Counted from the stretch's first letter, positions 26,363 to 37,552 are shown. The stretch is DNA of 64,000 bases from Bacteroidales bacterium (GCA_021740625.1 JAIOZK010000014.1:44320-108319), one strand, 5' to 3'. Program-made: numbers and translations. Notes: a model not told the origin generated them from the sequence alone.

Positions 26363-27142
26363 ATGAAAGAAGCCGAAATAAAGCCAATCCATCCTTCTGA
26401 GCTTGCCACTTATGGAATTTGCGGGTACAAAAATGTGCAGAAGCACAAAGAACTTCAAAACAAGATCGAGTGGTATGAAAAGTCTTACAATGAAGGCTTG
26501 AGGATCCAGCAACTGATCCTGGAAGATGGCTCCTCGCAGGGAATGATAGAGTATGTACCCGGAGAATACTGCTGGAGACCGGTGAATGCAGCAGGCTATA
26601 TGTTCATTCACTGTTTGTTTGTCGGTTATAAGAAAGTTTACAAAGGTCATGGTTTCGCCTCACAGATGATCAACAAGTGCATTGAGGATGCCAAAACAAA
26701 GGATATGCATGGTGTTGCGGTTGTCACCAGGAAGTCCTCCTTTATGGTGGGCAAAGAGGTCTTCATGAAATTGGATTTTGATTTGGTCGACAGAATGGAG
26801 CCCGACTTCGAGCTGCTGGTATATAAATTTGATCCGGATTATACCGATCCTTCTTTTAAATCAAAGGAAGATGTGAACACCGAAAAATACAAGAAAGGAC
26901 TTTATATCCTGCGGGCGGACCAATGCCCATATTCTGTAAAGAATGTCGAAGGTATCGTTCAAAGTTCAGAAAGCGAGTTCGGGATAAGGGCAAAAGTTAT
27001 CGACTTAAAAAGTCCGGCTGATGCACAGAACAGCCCCTGTGCCTTTGGTACTTTTTGTATCATATACAATGGCAACATCATTAGTTATCACCCGATCAGT
27101 GAAACGAGGTTTGGAAATATTATGAGAAAGTTATTGAAATGA
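26363..27142 (+). CDS. GNAT acetyltransferase with C-terminal YoaP-like domain
   Basis: 259 residues. The N-terminal half is a GNAT fold: 'FIHCLFVGYKKVYKGHGFASQMI' contains the acetyl-CoA loop (RxxGxG/A-like, here YKGHGFA). The C-terminal half, from about residue 175, begins with 'GLYILRADQCPYSV', a thioredoxin-like start with a single exposed Cys, and ends 'GTFCIIYNGNIISYHPIS', as in YoaP-like GNAT proteins. Members are otherwise uncharacterised. The acceptor is unknown. It stands 56 bases after the SPOR gene. Confidence 0.72.
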   Translation: MKEAEIKPIHPSELATYGICGYKNVQKHKELQNKIEWYEKSYNEGLRIQQLILEDGSSQGMIEYVPGEYCWRPVNAAGYMFIHCLFVGYKKVYKGHGFASQMINKCIEDAKTKDMHGVAVVTRKSSFMVGKEVFMKLDFDLVDRMEPDFELLVYKFDPDYTDPSFKSKEDVNTEKYKKGLYILRADQCPYSVKNVEGIVQSSESEFGIRAKVIDLKSPADAQNSPCAFGTFCIIYNGNIISYHPISETRFGNIMRKLLK

Positions 27143-27395
27143 ATATGTTTATAAAAGAACTGGAAACCTGAAACTTGATACTGGAGTGTGGTTTCTAAAA
27201 GTTTGCTTTTATTGATAGCGGCTAATTTGATTAATGAATGCAATGTACTTGTAACTTTTGACCACCTGCCTGTCACTCAACACTTATCTAAAATACCCGT
27301 AAATTATGTACTTAAGCTATATTTTAAAATTTAGACCTTGATTTGATTGCCATACTTTGATATATTTCCTGCCAAACTTAAAATACTATATCATT
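27143..27395. other. Intergenic stretch with a short heptamer-like array
   Basis: 253 bases without a gene. Bases 27160-27187 read as CTGGAAA, CCTGAAA, CTTGATA, CTGGAG, a small member of the degenerate heptamer family seen at 17252, 50511 and 56177. Otherwise nothing was recognised. Confidence 0.5.
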
Positions 27396-27614
27396 ATGGA
27401 TATTCCATTCACAACCAAAGAGTTTTTCAAAGTAATTTCGCTTGGGCTACCCTGTCCTAGAACCATTTTAACATTTGGTTTTCTGATGCTGGCCCTGCAG
27501 GGTTTTAAAAAGTATTTGCTGATCATCCCCAGCATCTGGACAATCATCGGATTGGGAGCAGCCATCAACTTCGGAGTACTTCAGGACTTTATGATGCTGA
27601 AAACAGGCAATTGA
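27396..27614 (+). pseudogene. Remnant of a DUF6064-like membrane protein, internally deleted
   Basis: 72 codons from ATG at 27396. The first 13 residues (MDIPFTTKEFFKV) resemble the N-terminus, and 'LGLPCPRTILTFGFLML' plus 'KKYLLIIPSIWTIIGLGAA' resemble the C-terminal helices, of DUF6064-type membrane proteins, which are normally about 200 residues or more. The middle is missing, so this looks like an in-frame internal deletion. Family recall is from memory, so the assignment is moderate. A short functional two-helix protein cannot be excluded. Confidence 0.5.
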
Positions 27615-27911
27615 GCATTGCGCATGTAAATACGGGCTTCAACTGTTGCCCGGCTAAACTCCAGTCAAACTTTAGGCTGAACGAAAACGAGATCATCATT
27701 GAAGAGCATGAAAGTACCGCCGAATGCAACTGCCTTATTTGATCTTGAAATGGAGATCAGTGAAATTGACCCCGGGATTTATACACTCAGTTTTGCAGAA
27801 CCTTACCTTGGAAATAATGAGCCCCTGGAGTTTGAAGCAGACCTCACAAAAACTACCGACAATACTTACTGCCTTAGCCGAAACGAGTATCCGTGGGGAC
27901 TTCCTGAATAG
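27605..27911 (+). pseudogene. Frameshifted Cys-rich conserved hypothetical
   Basis: In one frame the DNA reads LSIAHVNTGFNCCPAKLQSNF and on to 'ESTAECNCLI' with a stop at 27740-27742. The adjacent frame, open from 27708 to 27911, continues smoothly as 'LFDLEMEISEIDPGIYTLSF' and 'AEPYLGNNEPLEFEADL'. The sense of both halves and their meeting at 'CNCL' suggest one gene broken by a single-base frameshift at about 27734-27740. The 5' start overlaps the preceding remnant. Function unknown. Confidence 0.55.
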
Positions 27912-27994
27912 TACTAACAAAGCTTGCTTATTTCTTTTGAAAGATAACAAGTGCTATTTCGTTTTTCGGCAAAAATATTACTTCTCAGGTAAAT

Positions 27995-28024
27995 AAAAAA
28001 GGCTGGCCTGGGCCAGCCTTTTTT
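27995..28024. terminator. Bidirectional intrinsic terminator
   Basis: GGCTGGCC / GGCCAGCC stem (28001-28018) flanked by six A and six T. It serves eno on the minus strand (stop at 28030) and the decayed genes on the plus strand. Confidence 0.9.
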
Positions 28025-28029
28025 ATTTG

Positions 28030-29334
<1,305 letters not shown>

Positions 29335-29500
29335 TTATTATCTTTATTATCACGAGTATACCACAAACCCAACATAATACCCCGACTTCGCTGCTCGGAA
29401 CACCAAACGTTTCAGGCTACAAAACCACAGTTATTCCGGGCAGCAGAGGAATATAATGTTCCTGGGTTAATACTTAGCTACCATCTTTAAAAATACAAAA

Positions 29501-29532
29501 AAAGGATAAAGTTAATCAAAACCTTATCCTTT
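29501..29532 (-). terminator. Terminator of the ribosomal protein cluster
   Basis: On the minus strand, 25 bases after the rplQ stop, AAAGGATAA pairs with TTATCCTTT (arms 29524-29532 and 29501-29509) and is followed by a T-rich run at 29490-29500. This closes the 33-gene cluster. Confidence 0.8.
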
Positions 29533-29556
29533 GATTTTTATCATTGTGTTAAAAAA

Positions 29557-30339
29557 TTATTTCTTGTCGTCCTCTTTTTTATCCTCTTCTTTCCCTTCAT
29601 CCTTTTTCTCAGCTTTGGGCTCTTCCTTCTTTTCCTCTTTTGTTTCCGCTTTTGCCTCTTCCTTTATTTCAGCTTTGGCTTCCTCTTTCTTCTCCTCAGC
29701 CTTTGGCTCTTCCTTAGGCTCATCTTTCTTCTCTTCCTTAGCCTCGGCTTTGGGCTCCTCTTTCGTTTCCTCTTTGGCCTCAGCTTTGGGTTCTTCCTTT
29801 TTTTCTTCCACTGCCGGTTTTGCTGCAACTTCTTCCTCTTTCACTTCCGCTTTTGGCTCATCTTTTTTTGGAGCCTCTGTTTTGGGAGCAGCGGCTTCAC
29901 TGGTCTTTTTCTTACCAGCTCTTCTTCTGCCACCACGGCGTGATTTGGATTTTCCTTCTGATTTTTCAGCCAGAAGGTTCTCATTATAATCAACCAGCTC
30001 TATCATTGCCATCTCGGCATTATCGCCCAATCGTGTTCCGGTTTTCAATATCCGGGTATATCCGCCTGCGCGTTCGGCAACTTTCACTGAAATCTCCCTG
30101 AACAGCTCGGTAACTGCTTCTTTGTTCTGCAAATATTTGAACACAACCCTTCTGGAATGTGTATTATCCTCTTTCGACTTTGTGATCAAAGGTTCAACAT
30201 ACACCCTGAGTGCTTTAGCCTTTGCCAGCGTGGTATTGATCCTTTTCTTCAGAATAAGCGATGACGCCATATTTCCCAACATGGCTTTTCTATGTGCCTT
30301 TGTTCTGCTAAGGTGATTTAATTTCCTGCGGTGTCTCAT
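29557..30339 (-). CDS. rplQ: 50S ribosomal protein L17 with long Lys/Glu-rich C-terminal extension
   Basis: 260 residues against the usual 115-130. Residues 1-122 are a standard L17 ([10 protein letters not shown], '[10 protein letters not shown]', '[10 protein letters not shown]'). From about 123 a basic segment ([14 protein letters not shown]) leads to about 110 residues of Ala/Glu/Lys/Pro repeats ('[10 protein letters not shown]' and variants) ending in Asp-Asp-Lys-Lys. Such tails exist in other Bacteroidota L17 and bS-type proteins, but this is long. It is the last gene of the alpha operon, 5 bases after rpoA, and ends 25 bases from a terminator. Confidence 0.95.
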   Translation of the reverse strand: MRHRRKLNHLSRTKAHRKAMLGNMASSLILKKRINTTLAKAKALRVYVEPLITKSKEDNTHSRRVVFKYLQNKEAVTELFREISVKVAERAGGYTRILKTGTRLGDNAEMAMIELVDYNENLLAEKSEGKSKSRRGGRRRAGKKKTSEAAAPKTEAPKKDEPKAEVKEEEVAAKPAVEEKKEEPKAEAKEETKEEPKAEAKEEKKDEPKEEPKAEEKKEEAKAEIKEEAKAETKEEKKEEPKAEKKDEGKEEDKKEDDKK

Positions 30340-30344
30340 TGCTC

Positions 30345-31337
30345 TTATTCCTTATCTAATTTATACTTTGATGTATTCATACCAAACTCCAGTCCTTTCG
30401 ATTTCACCAGTTCTTCCAGTTCGGTAAGCGATTTCTTACCGAAGTTCCTGAACTTGAGCAAATCGTTTTTGTTGTATGCAACCAGGTCACCCAATGACTC
30501 CACGTCGGCTGCCTTCAAACAATTGAGCGCCCGAACCGAGAGATCCAGGTCTACCAGTTTGGTTTTTAATAATTGTCTGATGTGCAATGAATTTTCATCA
30601 AATTCCTCTGCAACAGTTTTTTCTTCCGAATCCAGGGTGATCTTTTCATCTGAGAAAAGCATGAAATGATGGATCAGGATCTTGGCGGCTTCTTTCAAAG
30701 CATCCTTTGGATGGATGGATCCATCCGTTTCAATGTCCATTACCAGCTTTTCATAGTCTGTTTTCTGTTCAACCCTGAAATTTTCAATGTCGTATTTAAC
30801 TTTTTTAATCGGGGTATGAATCGAATCCATTGCAATGGTGTTAACCGGTGCGTTGAGAGATTTATTCTCCTCTGCAGGGATATAACCTCTTCCCTTTTCA
30901 ATGGTAATATCCATAGCAAGTTTTACGGAGGAATCCATTTCACAGATCAGCACTTCAGGATTCAATACCTGGAATACCGAAAGGAATTTATTGATATCAC
31001 CTGCTTTGAATTCGGACTGATCGCCGATCACGATATGCACATTTTCGCTGTTCTCGCCTTCGATCTGACGTTTGAAGCGAATTTTTTTCAGGTTCAGGAT
31101 TATTTCGGTAACATCCTGGATCACGCCTTTGATCGTTGAAAATTCATGCGCTACTCCGTCAATTTTGATCGAAGTAATTGCATAACCTTCCAGGGAGGAA
31201 AGCAATATTCTCCTCAGGGCATTACCAATTGTTATTCCGAAACCCGGTTCGAGCGGCCTGAATTCAAAGGATCCTTTGAATTCATCTGCTTCGTTCATGA
31301 TAACCTTTTCAGGTTTTTGAAATGCTAAAATAGCCAT
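30345..31337 (-). CDS. rpoA: RNA polymerase alpha subunit
   Basis: 330 residues. The N-terminal dimerisation domain ([16 protein letters not shown]) assembles the enzyme; the C-terminal domain after a flexible linker ('[22 protein letters not shown]', '[17 protein letters not shown]') binds UP-element DNA and activators. Complete, 44 bases after rpsD and 5 bases before rplQ, as in most bacteria. Confidence 0.98.
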   Translation of the reverse strand: MAILAFQKPEKVIMNEADEFKGSFEFRPLEPGFGITIGNALRRILLSSLEGYAITSIKIDGVAHEFSTIKGVIQDVTEIILNLKKIRFKRQIEGENSENVHIVIGDQSEFKAGDINKFLSVFQVLNPEVLICEMDSSVKLAMDITIEKGRGYIPAEENKSLNAPVNTIAMDSIHTPIKKVKYDIENFRVEQKTDYEKLVMDIETDGSIHPKDALKEAAKILIHHFMLFSDEKITLDSEEKTVAEEFDENSLHIRQLLKTKLVDLDLSVRALNCLKAADVESLGDLVAYNKNDLLKFRNFGKKSLTELEELVKSKGLEFGMNTSKYKLDKE

Positions 31338-31381
31338 ATATCTAATGCTTTGATATGCTCAATAAATAATTAATGAATTGA

Positions 31382-31987
31382 TTATTTAGAATAAAGTTCA
31401 ACAATCAATTGTTCTTTGATGTTTTCCGGGATATCTTCCCTGGCAGGATAATTCAAAAGCTTTCCGGCCATCTGTGATTCATCCCATTCGAGCCACGAAT
31501 AGCTGTGGCTGTGTCCTTCCAGTGATTCTGTGATAGCGATCAGTGATTTGGATTTTTCCCTGACACCCACAATATCACCTTCCTGAACTGTAAATGAAGG
31601 AACGTTCACAACTTCACCGTTCACGGTGATGTGCTTATGTGAAACCAACTGACGGGCTGCTCTCCTTGTTGGGGCAATTCCCAAACGGAACACAACATTG
31701 TCGAGCCGTGCTTCAATCAACTGCAGCAAAATCTCACCGGTAATCCCTTTTTTCTGGGTTGCCTTTTTAAAGACATTGCGGAACTGACGCTCCAGGATTC
31801 CGTAGGTATATTTTGCCTTTTGCTTTTCCTGCAACTGCACACCATATTCCGATTGCTTTCTTCTTCTCTTTGAAGCACCGTGATGGCCAGGCGGATAATT
31901 CTTTTTTTCAAGCACTTTATCCGGCCCGAAAATGGGTTCATTGAACTTCCTTGCAATTTTCGATTTGGGACCTCTGTATCTTGCCAT
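31382..31987 (-). CDS. rpsD: 30S ribosomal protein S4
   Basis: 201 residues, with '[13 protein letters not shown]' at the start and the S4 RNA-binding domain ('[27 protein letters not shown]'). It lacks the zinc-binding Cys motif seen in some S4 proteins, so it is the Cys-less form. S4 initiates 30S assembly and in other bacteria represses the alpha operon. 32 bases after rpsK. Confidence 0.98.
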   Translation of the reverse strand: MARYRGPKSKIARKFNEPIFGPDKVLEKKNYPPGHHGASKRRRKQSEYGVQLQEKQKAKYTYGILERQFRNVFKKATQKKGITGEILLQLIEARLDNVVFRLGIAPTRRAARQLVSHKHITVNGEVVNVPSFTVQEGDIVGVREKSKSLIAITESLEGHSHSYSWLEWDESQMAGKLLNYPAREDIPENIKEQLIVELYSK

Positions 31988-32019
31988 TTTATTTCGTTTC
32001 TATTTTTTCTGTGATACGA

Positions 32020-32406
32020 TTATACTCTTCTTCTTTTGGGTGGCCTGCAACCATTATGCGGCAAAGGAGTTACGTCTCTGATCTCGGTAACTTCGATGCC
32101 ATTGGTATGCAATGTGCGAATTGCAGATTCACGACCGGCGCCGGGGCCTTTCACAAAAACCTTCACTTTTCTCAGGCCCATATCATAAGCCGATTTTGCA
32201 CATTCTTCCGCTGCCATCTGAGCAGCATAAGGGGTATTCTTTTTTGATCCCCTAAAGCCCATCTTGCCGGCAGAAGCCCAGGCTATTACCTGCCCTGTTT
32301 CGTTGGTCAAAGAAATAATAATGTTGTTGAAAGAAGCCGTAATATAGGCTCTTCCAACCGGGTCAACTTTAACAACTTTTTTTCTTGCTCTCTGTGTTTT
32401 AGCCAT
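32020..32406 (-). CDS. rpsK: 30S ribosomal protein S11
   Basis: 128 residues, with '[29 protein letters not shown]' features and the C-terminal '[13 protein letters not shown]'. It lines the 30S platform next to the mRNA exit. 49 bases after rpsM. Confidence 0.98.
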   Translation of the reverse strand: MAKTQRARKKVVKVDPVGRAYITASFNNIIISLTNETGQVIAWASAGKMGFRGSKKNTPYAAQMAAEECAKSAYDMGLRKVKVFVKGPGAGRESAIRTLHTNGIEVTEIRDVTPLPHNGCRPPKRRRV

Positions 32407-32455
32407 AATTATCTAAATTACTAACCAGGTATCTCAATAAATTAAAACAAAAGCA

Positions 32456-32836
32456 TCAACCTGTTGGTGCTTTCTTCTTGTTTGCAACAGTCTTTTTCTT
32501 TCCTTTACGGGTTCTGGCATTGTTCTTCGTACTCTGCCCCCTGACCGGCAATCCGGAACGATGTCTGATCCCCCGGTAAGTACCGATATCCATCAATCGC
32601 TTGATGTTCATTTGTGTTTCTGAGCGCAGGGCACCTTCCACTTTGTGGTTTTCACTGATGATGTTCCTGATTTTGGTCAGGGCTTCATCATCCCAGTCCT
32701 GTACTCTTTTGGCCGGATCAACACCGGCTTCCACCAATATTTTCTGGGCAGTGCTTCTGCCTATTCCGTAAATATATGTGAGGCTGATCTCGCCTCTTTT
32801 GTTTCTTGGTATGTCTACACCTGCAATTCTGGCCAT
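32456..32836 (-). CDS. rpsM: 30S ribosomal protein S13
   Basis: 126 residues. Starts '[17 protein letters not shown]', has the H2TH helix region '[17 protein letters not shown]' and the basic tail '[15 protein letters not shown]'. It forms inter-subunit bridges with L5 at the 30S head. 20 bases after rpmJ, first gene of the alpha operon section. Confidence 0.98.
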   Translation of the reverse strand: MARIAGVDIPRNKRGEISLTYIYGIGRSTAQKILVEAGVDPAKRVQDWDDEALTKIRNIISENHKVEGALRSETQMNIKRLMDIGTYRGIRHRSGLPVRGQSTKNNARTRKGKKKTVANKKKAPTG

Positions 32837-32856
32837 ATAGCTGAATATTTATATGA

Positions 32857-32973
32857 TTAACCTTGTCTTTGTTTAAATCTAGGATTCTTTTTATTGATCA
32901 CGTACAATCGTCCCTTCCTGCGAACAATTTTGCATTCGGCTGATCTCTTTTTTATGGATGCTCTGACTTTCAT
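32857..32973 (-). CDS. rpmJ: 50S ribosomal protein L36 (38 residues)
   Basis: A 38-codon gene: it reads [15 protein letters not shown], then '[18 protein letters not shown]' and 'KQRQG'. Canonical L36 uses C11, C14, C27 and H32-type zinc ligands; here only one Cys remains, so this is the Cys-poor form common in Bacteroidota. It lies 15 bases after infA and 20 bases before rpsM, the standard position. Confidence 0.97.
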   Translation of the reverse strand: MKVRASIKKRSAECKIVRRKGRLYVINKKNPRFKQRQG

Positions 32974-32988
32974 GAGTACAAATATTTT

Positions 32989-33207
32989 TTATTTATATCT
33001 GAATACAATTCTTCCCTTCGTCAGGTCATAAGGTGACATTTCCAGCTTCACCCGGTCGCCTGGAAGGATCTTGATGTAATGCATGCGCATTTTACCTGAA
33101 ATATGGGCCGTAATGATGTGCCCGTTTTCAAGCTCCACACGAAACATGGCATTACCCAATGATTCGATTACTGTTCCGTCTTGTTCTATAGATTGCTGTT
33201 TAGCCAT
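32989..33207 (-). CDS. infA: Translation initiation factor IF-1
   Basis: 72 residues, an OB-fold protein: '[20 protein letters not shown]', '[20 protein letters not shown]', '[15 protein letters not shown]'. It binds the A site during initiation and assists IF-2 and IF-3. 3 bases after map; the secY-map-infA-rpmJ order is conserved in many bacteria. Confidence 0.98.
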   Translation of the reverse strand: MAKQQSIEQDGTVIESLGNAMFRVELENGHIITAHISGKMRMHYIKILPGDRVKLEMSPYDLTKGRIVFRYK

Positions 33208-33210
33208 AAT

Positions 33211-33999
33211 CTAATTAATATTATCATTTGCTTTCAATACTTCCTCGATATATTCAAATGTTGAAAGTATTTCTGCTTTGTCTTTTCTAATTACAACATC
33301 ATGTTCGTAATGTGCCGAGGGAAACCTGTCAGCCGTCCTGATGGTCCATCCGTCTTTTTCCTGTATCACGTTTCGTGTTCCCAGGTTGACCATGGGTTCA
33401 ATGGCCAGCACCATTCTTTCTTTGAGTTTGGTACCCGTGCCTTTTCGTCCGTAATTCGGGACTTCGGGTTTTTCATGCAAATTCTTGCCCAGTCCGTGAC
33501 CAACAAGATCTCTAACTACATTGTATCCGAATTGTTCCACATAGCTTTGAACCGCGTTCCCGATATCTCCGAGCCTCTTGCCGTGAACCGCCTGTTCGAT
33601 TGCCAGGTAGAGAGATTCTTTTGTCCGCTGCATCAGCATTTTCTTTTCTTCGCTAACCTCTCCCACAGCAAATGTATAGGCTGAATCTCCATAGAAGCCA
33701 TTCTTCAGAACTCCACAATCAATCGAAACGATATCTCCCTCCTTCAATTCATATTCTCCGGGGAATCCATGCACAACCACCTCATTCACTGAAATACACA
33801 GTGAACTTGGAAAGCCGTTGTAGCCCAGGAAACCTGGCACTGCATCATGGCTTCTGATGAACGCTTCCGCCCGTTTGTCAAGTTCGATTGTGCGGCATCC
33901 CGGCTTCATGATCCTGGCCACCTCGGCCAGTGTTTTACCAACAAGTAAAGAACTTTCTCTTAATAAATCAATTTCTTCTTCTGTCTTGATGTGTATCAT
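33211..33999 (-). CDS. map: Type I methionine aminopeptidase
   Basis: 262 residues. Metal ligands of the family are visible: 'VSIDCGV' and 'YGDSAYTFAVG' (Asp pair), 'DLVGHGLGKNLHEKPEVPN' (His), 'MVLAIEPMV' (Glu) and a late 'HYEHDVVI' region with the last Glu in the tail. It removes N-terminal Met from nascent proteins. 4 bases after secY. Confidence 0.97.
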   Translation of the reverse strand: MIHIKTEEEIDLLRESSLLVGKTLAEVARIMKPGCRTIELDKRAEAFIRSHDAVPGFLGYNGFPSSLCISVNEVVVHGFPGEYELKEGDIVSIDCGVLKNGFYGDSAYTFAVGEVSEEKKMLMQRTKESLYLAIEQAVHGKRLGDIGNAVQSYVEQFGYNVVRDLVGHGLGKNLHEKPEVPNYGRKGTGTKLKERMVLAIEPMVNLGTRNVIQEKDGWTIRTADRFPSAHYEHDVVIRKDKAEILSTFEYIEEVLKANDNIN

Positions 34000-34003
34000 T
34001 ACA

Positions 34004-35362
34004 CTATCCCATATTTATCGATGAACGCCCTTTGATACGGCCCGATTTCGTCAGTCCATCATAATGTCGCATCAATAAATGACTTTCAATCTGTTGCAAT
34101 GTATCCAGGATCACACCCACCAGGATCAGGAGGGAAGTTCCCCCGTAAAACAGGGAGAATTGCTGGGTCACTCCAATCATCCTTGCGAATGTGGGCATGA
34201 TCGCGATCAAACCCAGGAAGATGGAACCCGGCAATGTAATTCTGGACATGATTGTATCAATAAACTCGGCGGTTTTTCGTCCCGGTTTAACGCCCGGGAT
34301 AAATCCACCATTCTTTTTCATATCCTCTGCCATCTGGTTTGGATTCATGGTGATGGCCGTATAGAAATATGTGAACATGATGATCAGTACAAAAGTTGTC
34401 AGGTTGTACCAGAAACCGTTGATATTGGTAAATGCTGATGCAAATCCTGAAAGTGAATCAGAGGCTGCAAATCCTGCGATCGTAAGGGGCAGGAACATAA
34501 TGGCCTGGGCAAAAATGATGGGCATAACCCCGGCTGCGTTCACTTTCAGTGGAATATACTGACGTACACCACCGTATTGTTTGTTCCCGACAATCCTTTT
34601 GGCATATTGTACCGGGATTCGCCTTGTACCCTGCACCAGCAGGATGGTAACTAGAATTACCAGCACCAGGATGACGATTTCCACCACAAAGTAGACCAGT
34701 CCGCCTCCTTTTTCTTCCATCTTGGAAACAAATTCCCCGACCAGTGAGAACGGTAATCGTGCAATGATACCGATCATAATGATCAGCGAGATACCGTTAC
34801 CAATACCTTTGTCGGTAATCCTTTCCCCGAGCCACATGATAAACATGGTACCGGAAATAAGGATGACCACCGAGGAAACCCAGAAAAAGGTAGAAGGCGA
34901 ACCTCCCGCCACAAAAGGTGTGACTCCTTCAGCAGGAAGCCTGTTCACGATCATGGTAGTGATATAAGCCGGTGCCTGGAAGCCTGTGATCAGTACCGTT
35001 AAATAACGGGTAATCTGGTTGATCTTCCTTCTTCCGCTTTCACCTTCGCGCTGCAGTTTTTGAAAATACGGGATCGCCATACCCAGCAACTGAACCACAA
35101 TGGATGCTGAAATATATGGCATGATACCGAGCGCAAAAATGGAGGCGTTGGTAAAAGCACCACCGGAGAAAATATTCAATAACTCTACAAGACCTGTTCC
35201 CGTCTGGCTCGAAACTTCGGATAAGATATTCGGGTCGACGCCAGGCAAAACAACCTTGGTACCCAAGCGATAAATCAAAATGATACCCAGCGTATAAAGA
35301 ATCCTTTGCCTGAGGTCTTCAATCTTATAAATATTCCTTATGGTCTGTATTAGTCTTTTCAT
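34004..35362 (-). CDS. secY: Preprotein translocase subunit SecY
   Basis: 452 residues, ten predicted transmembrane helices. Recognisable blocks: 'LGTKVVLPGVDPN' near the start, 'LGIMPYISASIVVQLLG' in TM2b, 'GITDKGIGNGIS'-type region ('ERITDKGIGNGISLIIM'), and the last cytoplasmic loop 'GFIPGVKPGRKTAEFID'. It forms the protein-conducting channel with SecE and SecG for export and membrane insertion, which also feeds T9SS cargo into the periplasm. 3 bases after rplO. Confidence 0.98.
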   Translation of the reverse strand: MKRLIQTIRNIYKIEDLRQRILYTLGIILIYRLGTKVVLPGVDPNILSEVSSQTGTGLVELLNIFSGGAFTNASIFALGIMPYISASIVVQLLGMAIPYFQKLQREGESGRRKINQITRYLTVLITGFQAPAYITTMIVNRLPAEGVTPFVAGGSPSTFFWVSSVVILISGTMFIMWLGERITDKGIGNGISLIIMIGIIARLPFSLVGEFVSKMEEKGGGLVYFVVEIVILVLVILVTILLVQGTRRIPVQYAKRIVGNKQYGGVRQYIPLKVNAAGVMPIIFAQAIMFLPLTIAGFAASDSLSGFASAFTNINGFWYNLTTFVLIIMFTYFYTAITMNPNQMAEDMKKNGGFIPGVKPGRKTAEFIDTIMSRITLPGSIFLGLIAIMPTFARMIGVTQQFSLFYGGTSLLILVGVILDTLQQIESHLLMRHYDGLTKSGRIKGRSSINMG

Positions 35363-35365
35363 TCA

Positions 35366-35815
35366 TCAATCAATTTTTGTTGCTGTACCACCTTGATCTT
35401 CAATTGCTTTTTGGGCGCTTGCTGAAAAAGCATGTGCTTTTACTTCAAGCTTGGCTTCCAATTTTCCACGACCGAGAATTTTGATCAGGTCGTTTTTATC
35501 AATCAGGCCAAATTTCGTCAAAGTTTCCGGATCAACGCTTTGGATTTTCTTTTCATCGGCGAGTTTCTGGAGGGTATCAATGTTGATCCCCATGTACTCC
35601 ACTCTTCCTCTGTTCTTGAATCCACCTTTTGGGATCCGGCGGAACAATGGCATCTGGCCACCTTCAAAACCAAACTTTTGTTTATAGCCTGATCTTGACT
35701 TGGCTCCTTTATGCCCACGGGTAGCAGTATCTCCATACCCGGAGCCTTCGCCACGGCCAATCCTTTTCCGTTTCCTGGTTGATCCGTCTGCCGGTTTCAA
35801 ATTGCTTAGGTCCAT
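35366..35815 (-). CDS. rplO: 50S ribosomal protein L15
   Basis: 149 residues: '[18 protein letters not shown]', the Gly-rich '[24 protein letters not shown]', then '[17 protein letters not shown]'. Binds 23S rRNA in late 50S assembly. 20 bases after rpmD. Confidence 0.98.
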   Translation of the reverse strand: MDLSNLKPADGSTRKRKRIGRGEGSGYGDTATRGHKGAKSRSGYKQKFGFEGGQMPLFRRIPKGGFKNRGRVEYMGINIDTLQKLADEKKIQSVDPETLTKFGLIDKNDLIKILGRGKLEAKLEVKAHAFSASAQKAIEDQGGTATKID

Positions 35816-35835
35816 TGTATTGTAGTTCTGTTTAA

Positions 35836-36018
35836 TTATTTTACTTCTTCTACTTCTAATAAATGCTTCACTTTATCGATCATTCCCTGGATCTGGGGTG
35901 TTGCTTCCAGTTCGATACTCTGGTGCATTTTTCGCAAACCCAAAGCCTGCAACGTTCTTTTCTGGCGTTCAGACTGACCGATCTTGCTTTTAACCTGGGT
36001 AACTTTCAATTTCTTCAT
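35836..36018 (-). CDS. rpmD: 50S ribosomal protein L30
   Basis: 60 residues from ATG at 36018 ([14 protein letters not shown]); an in-frame extension to 36051 would overlap rpsE and is rejected. '[14 protein letters not shown]' is the L30 signature region. 10 bases after rpsE. Confidence 0.95.
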   Translation of the reverse strand: MKKLKVTQVKSKIGQSERQKRTLQALGLRKMHQSIELEATPQIQGMIDKVKHLLEVEEVK

Positions 36019-36028
36019 TATACCAATA

Positions 36029-36547
36029 TTATCCGTTGAAAACTGTATCAATTTCTACGCCCCTGACCTGTGCAACGGTATAGGCATCCCGCATTTTTGA
36101 GAGGGCATCGATGGTTGCCTTCACAACACTGTGCGGATTGGATGATCCCTTGGATTTGGCCAACACATCGGTAACACCGACACTCTCCAGGACGGCACGC
36201 ATGGCACCACCTGCAATTACACCGGTACCGGGTGCTGCCGGTTTCAGAAATACGCGGGCTCCGCTGTACTTCCCGATCTCTTCATGCGGGAGTGTTCCTT
36301 TCAGCACAGGCACCTTGATCAGGTTTTTCTTGGCATCATCAATTCCTTTTGCGATGGCTGAGGTAACCTCTTTGGCTTTACCCAGGCCGTAACCAACAAC
36401 ACCGTTTTCGTTGCCCACCACAACAATGGCAGAAAAACTGAAAGTACGGCCACCCTTGGTTACCTTGGTAACACGCTGTATACTCACCAGCCTGTCTTTA
36501 AATTCTATTTCGCTGGATTTAACTCTTTTTATGTTTGCGTTTGTCAT
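36029..36547 (-). CDS. rpsE: 30S ribosomal protein S5
   Basis: 172 residues: '[19 protein letters not shown]'-type N-terminal dsRBD region, then '[23 protein letters not shown]' and '[18 protein letters not shown]'. It affects decoding accuracy. 9 bases after rplR. Confidence 0.98.
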   Translation of the reverse strand: MTNANIKRVKSSEIEFKDRLVSIQRVTKVTKGGRTFSFSAIVVVGNENGVVGYGLGKAKEVTSAIAKGIDDAKKNLIKVPVLKGTLPHEEIGKYSGARVFLKPAAPGTGVIAGGAMRAVLESVGVTDVLAKSKGSSNPHSVVKATIDALSKMRDAYTVAQVRGVEIDTVFNG

Positions 36548-36556
36548 AATGCTAAA

Positions 36557-36922
36557 TTAAAATTTAAGTCCGCCTTCCCTGGCTGCATCTGCCAATGATT
36601 TAACTCTTCCATGGTAAAGGTAACCGCCCCGGTCAAAAACAACGCTTTCGATGCCTTCTTTTTTGGCTTTCTCCGCGAGGGTGCTACCAACCATTTTGGC
36701 CTGATCCTTCTTGTTGCCTTTCTTCTCCGAGATTTCCTTTTCCCTTGAAGAAGCCGCAACAAGGGTATTGCCTTCCAGATCATCGATCAGTTGGGCATAA
36801 ATTTCTTTATTGCTCCTGAATACGCTCAACCTGGGTCTTTGTTTCGTACCCATCAGATTTTTGCGGATCCGTTTCCTGATCCTGAATCTTCTGAATTTTC
36901 TTTTGTCCTTTATCTTCTTCAT
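36557..36922 (-). CDS. rplR: 50S ribosomal protein L18
   Basis: 121 residues with '[18 protein letters not shown]' and the end '[20 protein letters not shown]'. It binds 5S rRNA with L5 and L25. It lies 58 bases after rplF, the largest gap within the spc section, with no gene in it. Confidence 0.98.
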   Translation of the reverse strand: MKKIKDKRKFRRFRIRKRIRKNLMGTKQRPRLSVFRSNKEIYAQLIDDLEGNTLVAASSREKEISEKKGNKKDQAKMVGSTLAEKAKKEGIESVVFDRGGYLYHGRVKSLADAAREGGLKF

Positions 36923-36980
36923 CCTTTGTTCGGATTTTGTTTGCGCCCGGATTTTGCCGCACGCGATTATTCATACACTA

Positions 36981-37535
36981 TTATTCAGCCGCTGCCTTAC
37001 CAGCTTTCTTGCGCAGGATTTCACCCTGGTATTTAATACCTTTTCCTTTGTATGGTTCTGGCTTCCTGAGCGAACGTATCTTTGCCGCGACCTGCCCAAG
37101 CAGTTGCTTATCAATCGATTTCAGGGTTAATACCGGAGCTTTTCCCCTTTCGGTCTTTGCTTCGGCTTTTACTTCCGGTGGCAATTCAAAGTATATATTG
37201 TGAGAAAAACCAAGGGCCATCTCCAGCAACTGTCCGCTGACAGTCACCTTGTAACCTACACCAACCAGTTCCTGCACAATGGTATAACCCTCTGTAACTC
37301 CTTTTACCATATTGGCCAAAAGTGCACGGTACAAACCATGTTTTGCTTTATGGTCTTTCAATTCGCTCTGGCGTTCCAGTACGATCTGATTATCCTCAAG
37401 CTTCACACGAATAGCCGGGTCAATATTCTGGTGTAATTCACCCTGTTTTCCCTTAATGCTTACCACATTCTTATCAGATATATTAACCTGAACGCCTTCA
37501 GGGACTGCAATCGGATATTTTCCTATTCTTGACAT
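36981..37535 (-). CDS. rplF: 50S ribosomal protein L6
   Basis: 184 residues: 'MSRIGKYPIAVPEGVQV', 'VSIKGKQGEL', the C-terminal rRNA-binding 'LRKPEPYKGKGIKYQGE'. Located near the GTPase-associated region of the 50S. 17 bases after rpsH. Confidence 0.98.
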   Translation of the reverse strand: MSRIGKYPIAVPEGVQVNISDKNVVSIKGKQGELHQNIDPAIRVKLEDNQIVLERQSELKDHKAKHGLYRALLANMVKGVTEGYTIVQELVGVGYKVTVSGQLLEMALGFSHNIYFELPPEVKAEAKTERGKAPVLTLKSIDKQLLGQVAAKIRSLRKPEPYKGKGIKYQGEILRKKAGKAAAE

Positions 37536-37552
37536 TTGATTACTTTTTCAAA

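Noticed and set aside
27995..28024. Inverted repeat as a mobile element end
   Set aside because: GC-rich stem flanked by A and T runs between convergent ends is a typical bidirectional terminator, with no second end.
29531..29989. 152-codon Ser/Phe-rich plus-strand frame
   Set aside because: It is the antisense of the Lys/Glu repeat tail of rplQ; the composition is a direct mirror of those codons.
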